A DNA stretch of 64,000 bases, from the NCBI GenBank assembly GCA_008694505.1, contig VZDJ01000623.1, positions 19,277,754-19,341,753 of the forward strand, read 5' to 3'. A model generated the notes under the pieces. It did no database searches and was not told where the DNA came from. It was given only the letters and a program-made list of their open reading frames with translations. Below are positions 57,598 through 64,000 of this stretch, piece by piece. The translations under genes were made by a program, and so were the position numbers. The stretch's first letter is position 1; each line of letters starts with the position of its first letter. The stretch is from Cyanoderma ruficeps. Lineage: Eukaryota; Chordata; Aves; Passeriformes; Timaliidae.

Positions 57598-60500
57598 CTG
57601 TTTTTCCCACAGGTCTTTACTTGGGCCACATCAAAATTTCCTCACTTTCCTCAGGGAACAGAGGAGATTGTTAACACTATTAGACTGGATTTGATATCTA
57701 GATTCCAGATTATACCTGCAATTGCAAGTGTTCTCCACAGTTTTTAATTAAACACTGGCAATTTTCTTCACTACTCCATGTGCTGTAATCAAGGCTCTCT
57801 CCAATCCCCTAAACCCTGAAGTTTAGCTCACCCTAAATTAGAAATCCTCCCTCTGCCTCTGAGAGTTGTTGAATGAATCATCCACAGTTGGTCAGTTAAT
57901 GAATGTACAATTACCAACCCCATCTGGCTGTTGCAGAAATCTCCTTAAAGGATTGCACCCCTGCCTATCGAGGAACATATGAACCAGAAGCCAGCCTCAG
58001 ATTCCCTCTCTGTCTAGCCCAGGGCCTCATCCCATCTCCCTCTTAGGGGCAGAGGCCTCATGAGGCCTCTCATCAGATGGTTTGCCCTGACACATTCCTT
58101 TTGTGGGCACTATTGCAGCTTCTGCTGGAGCCTGCCTTACACTGCAGCACCAGCATTTCTGAAGGCAGCCACAAGTTCACCCTCTTGTCAATTTACTGCT
58201 CTCTGGTAGAGAATAATTCCCTTCCTGTTTAAGGAGGGCACCCAACCATGGGACTGCATGGACAATGCAGAAGCAGGACATCCTAATGGCATGTGATTGT
58301 AGTCCTTGCTTTGGTTTTTGCTCCCACTTATGCTTAGCCCTGCCTTTGTGCCTTCTCTCATGCCAGTCTTGCTCTTGCCCCTGTTCCCTGCTCCAGCCCA
58401 GCCACATCTGCCTGCCGGCACCACCCAACCTCCTTCATGACCATGTTGCCTAAACTCCAACAAACCGCCTTTACCAGTCAGGCAGAGAGCCCACAGAGAG
58501 TTTCCCACTCTGTTGTTCCCACAGGCAGGGGTGACTCATGACATCTTGTCACTCCCAAGTAACTTAACTGATGAAATCCCAGGAGCAGCCAGCCACACTC
58601 CAGCTCCATGTTGGTGCTCCAGCACCAGTTTCTGCTGCATGTGAAATAATCTGAGGAAGTGCAGCAGCTCCTTCACTAGCCCCATCTCAGAGCTGAACCT
58701 CCTCTTGCCACACAAAACTTGTGATGGCCACTGATGTTGTTTTGGTGCTGTTCATCTTTCTCATAGGTTGGTTTTGATCCAGTCTCCTGTCTGTGCTCTT
58801 GCTTGCCAGACACAGGATGTCGGTGAAGGCCCAAACAAGCCCTCCCCCGCAGAAGGTGAGGCATTGCTTTTAATCCTCTATTTAGATCCCAGGAGAGAGC
58901 AGTGAGCAAAAGCAGCACTCACAATGTTAAACCAAAAACAGAAAGACTCTGTGGTATTTGGCAGTACTGTGACCCTCAACATAATCCCACAAAGAAATTC
59001 TATAATGAAGCCACCCCAATTCCAACAGGGGCTGATTGGAAAAGCTCTGGTGCAGCTGTAAACATCCTTCTCTTTTTTTTCTTTTTTTTTTCTTTTTTTT
59101 TTAATTATTATTCTCTACATCAGTTCTGACATCCATTTTCAAGACAGGAAGGCTGAGTGTTCGAAGGGCTTGTAACTGGTGGTGATTTTCTCATCCAGTT
59201 CTCTACAGCTTCATGTTTCCTCTTCATGTTCAGTGCATTCACAACTGTCACCTCAGGCCACAGAGCAGAGGCAGGCACTAGGGAGTCACACTACAGATGC
59301 AGGCAGCCCAACCAACCTGTCAGTCCACCACTCTGCTCAAAAATGAGGAAACCTCATCCCACCACCATATGGTGGCAGTGAATCACATGGGTCTGAAAGG
59401 CACATGAGCCCCTACAAACTTCATAGACACAGGATTTTACTGAGAATGTGAATGTTTTTTTACAATTCAGATCAGAACAGCACTAGTAAATGAAATGGTG
59501 GCTGGGAGTGCTCCCCATTAAAATTTGATTATTAAAGTCAGCAGCCCACTAGAAACTGTCCTTACAGTTCTGTATACAGTTTAGAAGTCAGCACGTAGGA
59601 AGGAATGTTCCAGAAGGAAGTCTGCCTGCAGCCAGACTGCTATAGAGTGTAAGAGTTTAACACTATGGCCACTCCATGCCCAGTAGCCTCAAAACCAAAG
59701 AAGTTTAATCTGCTGCCAGAGTGAGCCTTACTCTATGAGTGGGCATTGAGTCAATTTCTCAACACTTTGTTCACTTCTCATGTGGCCCAATTACTTTAGG
59801 TTCTCTGCATGGTACCAAAATAATTTGGGTCAAGCGACTAACGCAGTTTAAGTTCAAAGTCATCTTTCACTAACGTGTCTCTACATGCAATGTTTGATTC
59901 ACTATGATGACAGAGTCAAGTTGATTTATTCTTTTTTAATTTTCCTTTAGAAAATTAGAGCTTGTTGCTGATTTTGAGGATCCAAGTTACTGGAAACACT
60001 GGTTAATAGGTCAAGTGTATTGCTCTACCACATTTGTGCTCTTCCCCACAACTCCCACTTCTTTGATCCCAGACATGAAGTCGCCCTAAAAGAACCAAAG
60101 CCAATGCTGATTTGAAACAAAGCTAGGTTACTCTGAATGCTTAACATAGGGTTCCTTGTTCCTAGAGCTTCATCTACAGATATCCACATTCTTTCACAGC
60201 TGGAAAGGAGAGCTTCCTTAAATCTTGTGCTGCCTACCAAGAACTGAAGAGGAAATACTGGGAAATACCTCTTGCATTGCATGCCTGACCTATTTGCTTG
60301 CATATGGCAAAAATCACTACACATCACGGTTGTTCTAAATCCAGTAGGATACAAACAGTAAAACAAGTCTTCCAGGCCAGAACTGGTCATTTTGGGTGTA
60401 TGGCTACTCACCTTGTTAACATGTAACTTTTCCAGAAACTGCAGACTCTGAATATTTTGCATCATCCCCAACTGCATGCCACAACCTCAGCAATGCCATT

Positions 60501-61989
60501 TTAAGCAACCCAGAGGAGAACTACGGGCTCATAACAATTTTTATGAAGTACTAAGAGTGATTCACAATAAGATTTCAAAGAAACACAGTTGTTCCAACTC
60601 CTAATTTCTTGGACAGAAGGACATCCGATCCTGACTATTCCTATAAACCAAAAATTTTAGAACATAATCAGCAATACTGTCAAAAACCCCCTGCAACTAA
60701 TTAGGATCACATCTGGCTAATGGTAAACACCACTGGAAGGAATATGTTATGCTTTTAAATGTGGACTGATGAGAAAGCTTGAATAGTTCAGACAAGAAAC
60801 TGAATTAAGTTATAGTTAAATGGCTGTTTCCTTTTCCTGTTTCCACCTCAGGCTGACTGAAAGAATAGGACAGCAGATGACTGTCCATTAAAGGAAACAT
60901 TTATCAGTCCCCTTCTTGAGCTCTGTATCTTCATTTTAAATTCAGTTATGTTTCAGCATGACTCACACATCCTTGGGACATTGTTTGCTATCATCTCTCC
61001 TGGGCATCAGTCACCTAACAAATAATTCAGCATTTGTAGCCAGGATGTTCCCCCTCAGAACCTCTCAACAGCCCGTGGGTACACAACCCTAACAAATACT
61101 CTTGCCCCAATTCTATTGTCACTGATGACAGCAGTAGACACTGATTAGAGATGTATAAATCCCCAGTCCTTTCTGAAAGCTAATTAAGCATTTAGCTCAA
61201 CCACTTCCTTCAGCGATGAATTCTCCAGTGTAATCTCATGATATGGAAAAGCGATCCCTAGTTTTCACTTTTGTTGTGAATGGTCCTTTTGTTCTCATGT
61301 ATATGATACAGGCAGAACACAAGCTAAGTCTTCTTTTCCTATTATTTTATAAACTAGCTTTTATATCTTTCCTTTTCAAAACAGCAATCTCAGTTTTTCC
61401 AAGGCCTCAGAGTTTTTATGTGCCTTAGTTGCTCATGTCACTATTTCCTGAAGTCTCCTATTTGAGGGCAGACTTCCTGTGTTGTCTCCAGAGCATTCAC
61501 ACAACGTTGCCCTCAATGGTGATGAAATCTCATGCCTATAATTATTACAGAGCTAATTTAAACCCCACAAAGGTAATATCAGCCCTTGCAATTGCACTGT
61601 TGAGACTGAATTTCAAATACTGTTGCATTGTCCAGTCACCTTCCCTGTACAGGCCATTTTAGGGAATGACATTTCAGAAAGTCCTTCATTAACACTGGAA
61701 TTTATTTCCTACTGTTCACCCTCATTTTGGGATGTATTTGTTCTTAAATTTGTAGCATCCTCCTGACTGAAAGCTCCTTTCCCTGTCTGTTGATTACCAT
61801 CAAGACTTCCATCTTGTTGGAAAACCATCAGATCCTTTCCTAGCCTTCACTTTACTAGGCAAAGTTTTTAAGCCAAAGTTCTGGGGGTCTTCATTCTCCA
61901 GAATATCCTAAAAGCCATTCTTACACCTGTTTTCATTTGCATGAATCTTTATTGAGAATCAATGATCAGAATTATACACAATATCCTCT
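57598..61989. other. Intergenic DNA, no supported gene
   Basis: A T-rich tract is at 59068-59103. A 150-codon minus-strand frame at 60477-60025 has no recognised domain. Part of 61000-61990 may be the decayed 3' portion of the LINE fossil that follows, but I could not align it. Confidence 0.45.
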
Positions 61990-62640
61990 ATGAGACTTTT
62001 TACATTCTCTTGATACTTTTCTGTATACCATTTACCTTTTAGCAGTTCATGGGGTGTGACCACCTAATACTCAAAGATCCTTTTTTCTCCTTCTCTCTCA
62101 TTTCCAGTTGGTGAGTTCCCAGGAACAAAAGTTATTAGTCCCTATATCCATGGTAGTAAATTTTGCATACTCAAATCTCACCCAAGATTTCATTTCATCC
62201 ATCTTTCAGTATTCATTTATAACATCCTGATCATTCTGTTCTTGTGCCATCAGCAAATTTCGTCCAAATGCTCTTTTTATTTATGCCAAGGCCATGAATT
62301 CAAATATGAAACAAGATAAGGCCCCACAGTGACCTCCATTAGTAATCCCTTTTCCCTATCAAGATTCTGCCTTTGTGGAGCAGTCTCAAAGGCCTTTTAA
62401 AAATCTAAACATATCAGATTAAATGTTTCTCTTTTATTAACTTCTTTGTTGACGCATCCCGAAAACGGAGCAGAGGATTTATGAGATACTCTTTGCTTAA
62501 AGAATTAATCTCAGTTATCAGGATCTTCCAGGTGTTTTGACATATTTTTAATTACCATTCCAACCAGCTTTCAAAAAACAGATAAAAGCTCCACTATTCT
62601 ACTTCCCTGATTCATCCCTAGTTTTTCAAAATTGTGGGTA
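61990..62640 (-). repeat. Decayed CR1/L2-type LINE reverse transcriptase fragment
   Basis: Minus-strand conceptual pieces keep the order of the LINE reverse transcriptase: LDF-KAFETAPQ (62407-62370; family LDFSKAFDTVPH), SLWGLILFHI (62332-62303; family SVLGPLLFNIF), KFADGT (62260-62243; family KFADDT, catalytic box with D to G), and KKDL-VLGGH (about 62092-62060; family EKDLGVLVDH). Stops and frameshifts interrupt it. The gap between the first two blocks is shorter than in intact elements, which implies an internal deletion. Old and inactive. Confidence 0.6.
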
Positions 62641-64000
62641 CAGTCTGTGTTGTGTTCCCTGAAGCTCTGGTACCATGGCAGCTTTCCATAACAGACCGTA
62701 TATTTTCCTAACCCAAGAAGCCCCACTACTACTCGCTTTAATTTCTCAGGAATTCTTGGAGCTATACCATATTATGTTTTAAAATTATCAGTTTGGTCCA
62801 ACATTTCTCATTATGAACTCTCAGTCTTTGATAGCTGCTTCATTGTAAAAAACAGAATGCATGCAGGACAGGAATACAAAAGTCTCAAAACTCAAAGTGT
62901 ATGTGAAAAAGCGGGGTTTTTCTCGATGGTTCTCTTTAACAACCCTTGATCCAGCACATCCACTAATTGTTTCACAAGCTTCCCAGTTCTCACACCCAGG
63001 AAAATTCTCATTTATTCTTTTTATTCATTTCGTTGTTTGGTCTATAACTCCCTGTTCTATCTTCCCTCCTAATTATTAAATGCTGCAAATTCAAGCTTCT
63101 CCCGACTGTAAATTTTGAAGAACCTCTTGCATGACTCTGAAATTATAAGTTAAGTCACACAGGTATCCTATTTTCCTTTTGATCTACGGGAATGCTTGTC
63201 ATCCAAGACTATTATTATTGCTGATATCATAGGTATCCGCCAGCACTTCTAAGGATTTTAATCTTTTACTATTAACTCTGATGTCTGCTTCTCAGTCAGA
63301 ACGCAACGGCATGAACTGCTCATTAGTTTGAGTTATTGCGATCAAACTTTATATCCTGTCTGCATTTTCACACCATCTGCTTTTGAAGTGGCAGATAGGC
63401 TGTTAATCAGACACACTGTGCTTCAGTGCCTGTGAAGTGTACTGCTTCTTTGAAAAGTGACTTCAGGTGGTTCTTCATTTACTGTTTCAAGCAACTTCTG
63501 TCCACACTTACAGGCAGCCAGAGCTTTCCTAGCTGCCAGTCCTGGGAACGTGTCCACAGCTTTCCTTTCCTGGCAGCACTGCCCAATATGAAGACCCAAA
63601 CACCGATGCACAAAACAGGGTTTTCCTTTAAGGACAGCTACCAGTTGATCTTTTGGTTTGTTCACTACAAGCATCTGAAACTTAGAACACAATTTTGTCA
63701 ATTCAAAAGGAAGGAGCTGTATCCAGCTTCCTCTCTCAGAGCTATTTTTATTCTGCAGGGCTAACAAGCAAGAAAAACAGTAAAAATTACTTCAGCCTAT
63801 TAAGTCGAATTACCCAAAATGCACTTAAGCATCTTTACCACTGTGTAAGAAGGTACCTTTTCATGTAGGTATTTCAGAGGAGAATCACTTTATAACTTTC
63901 CTGTACTTTGTATTCATTGAGCCTGTGGAAATAGAACATGTAACAGTACCTCTGTGAGCTTTGGGTCCCTAGAATGTGGCCTTCAATATCAATCTGTCTG
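62641..64000. other. Window end, no supported gene
   Basis: AT-rich DNA. Frames of 114 and 112 codons on opposite strands over 63423-63767 are mirror shadows of one another without a recognised domain. Part may be the 5' side of the LINE fossil. Confidence 0.4.

Noticed and set aside
60025..60477. 150-codon minus-strand open frame
   Set aside because: No domain, start context or splice support. Frames of this size occur by chance in a window this long.
1..64000. CRISPR array, bacterial operon or rRNA genes
   Set aside because: No spaced direct repeats, Shine-Dalgarno-led gene strings or rRNA sequence. The window is vertebrate nuclear DNA.

Overview
The window is avian nuclear DNA and carries two recognisable protein-coding genes, both on the minus strand: the pluripotency homeobox gene NANOG (coding 7346 to 1689, four exons) and the neuronal/embryonic glucose transporter gene SLC2A3/GLUT3 (coding 37360 to 29085, ten exons). 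Several things point to a bird: the NANOG protein is bird-like, chicken-repeat-1 (CR1) LINE 3' ends are present, no mammalian Alu, L1 or B elements are visible, and NANOG lies next to SLC2A3 as in other amniotes. The species cannot be fixed from the sequence alone. Every exon of both genes could be joined at GT/AG sites with consistent phase. SLC2A3 keeps the exon lengths expected for class I GLUT genes, for example 161, 241, 163, 188, 105, 102 and 204 bp.

Layout: 1-1004 is the downstream flank of NANOG. 1005-7460 is NANOG, with a probable poly(A) signal, a TATA box and a SOX-OCT composite element just upstream. 7530-26500 is about 19 kb without a supported gene. It is dominated by a diverged direct duplication (15685-16962 and 21715-23263) and a few simple repeats. 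26516-37360 is SLC2A3, with a long 3'UTR carrying AU-rich and Pumilio-type sites and a CR1 fragment in intron 9. 37080-37850 is a CpG-rich promoter with a perfect CArG/TATA-like box, a GC box and a CRE-like site. 38180 to the end is about 26 kb with no supported gene. It holds two CR1 3' ends, a tRNA-like fragment, two short perfect hairpins in the wider intergenic DNA (one here, one at 12.3 kb), purine-rich and AT-rich tracts, and a decayed CR1/L2-type reverse transcriptase fossil near 62 kb.

Functionally, NANOG is a transcription factor of the pluripotency network and SLC2A3 is a high-affinity facilitative glucose transporter. They share no pathway, but their linkage is an old amniote arrangement. 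No striking new enzyme system is visible. The best leads are the SOX-OCT element conserved in position and orientation, the unexplained duplicated segment with a preserved reading frame, the two perfect hairpins, and the SLC2A3 3'UTR control block.
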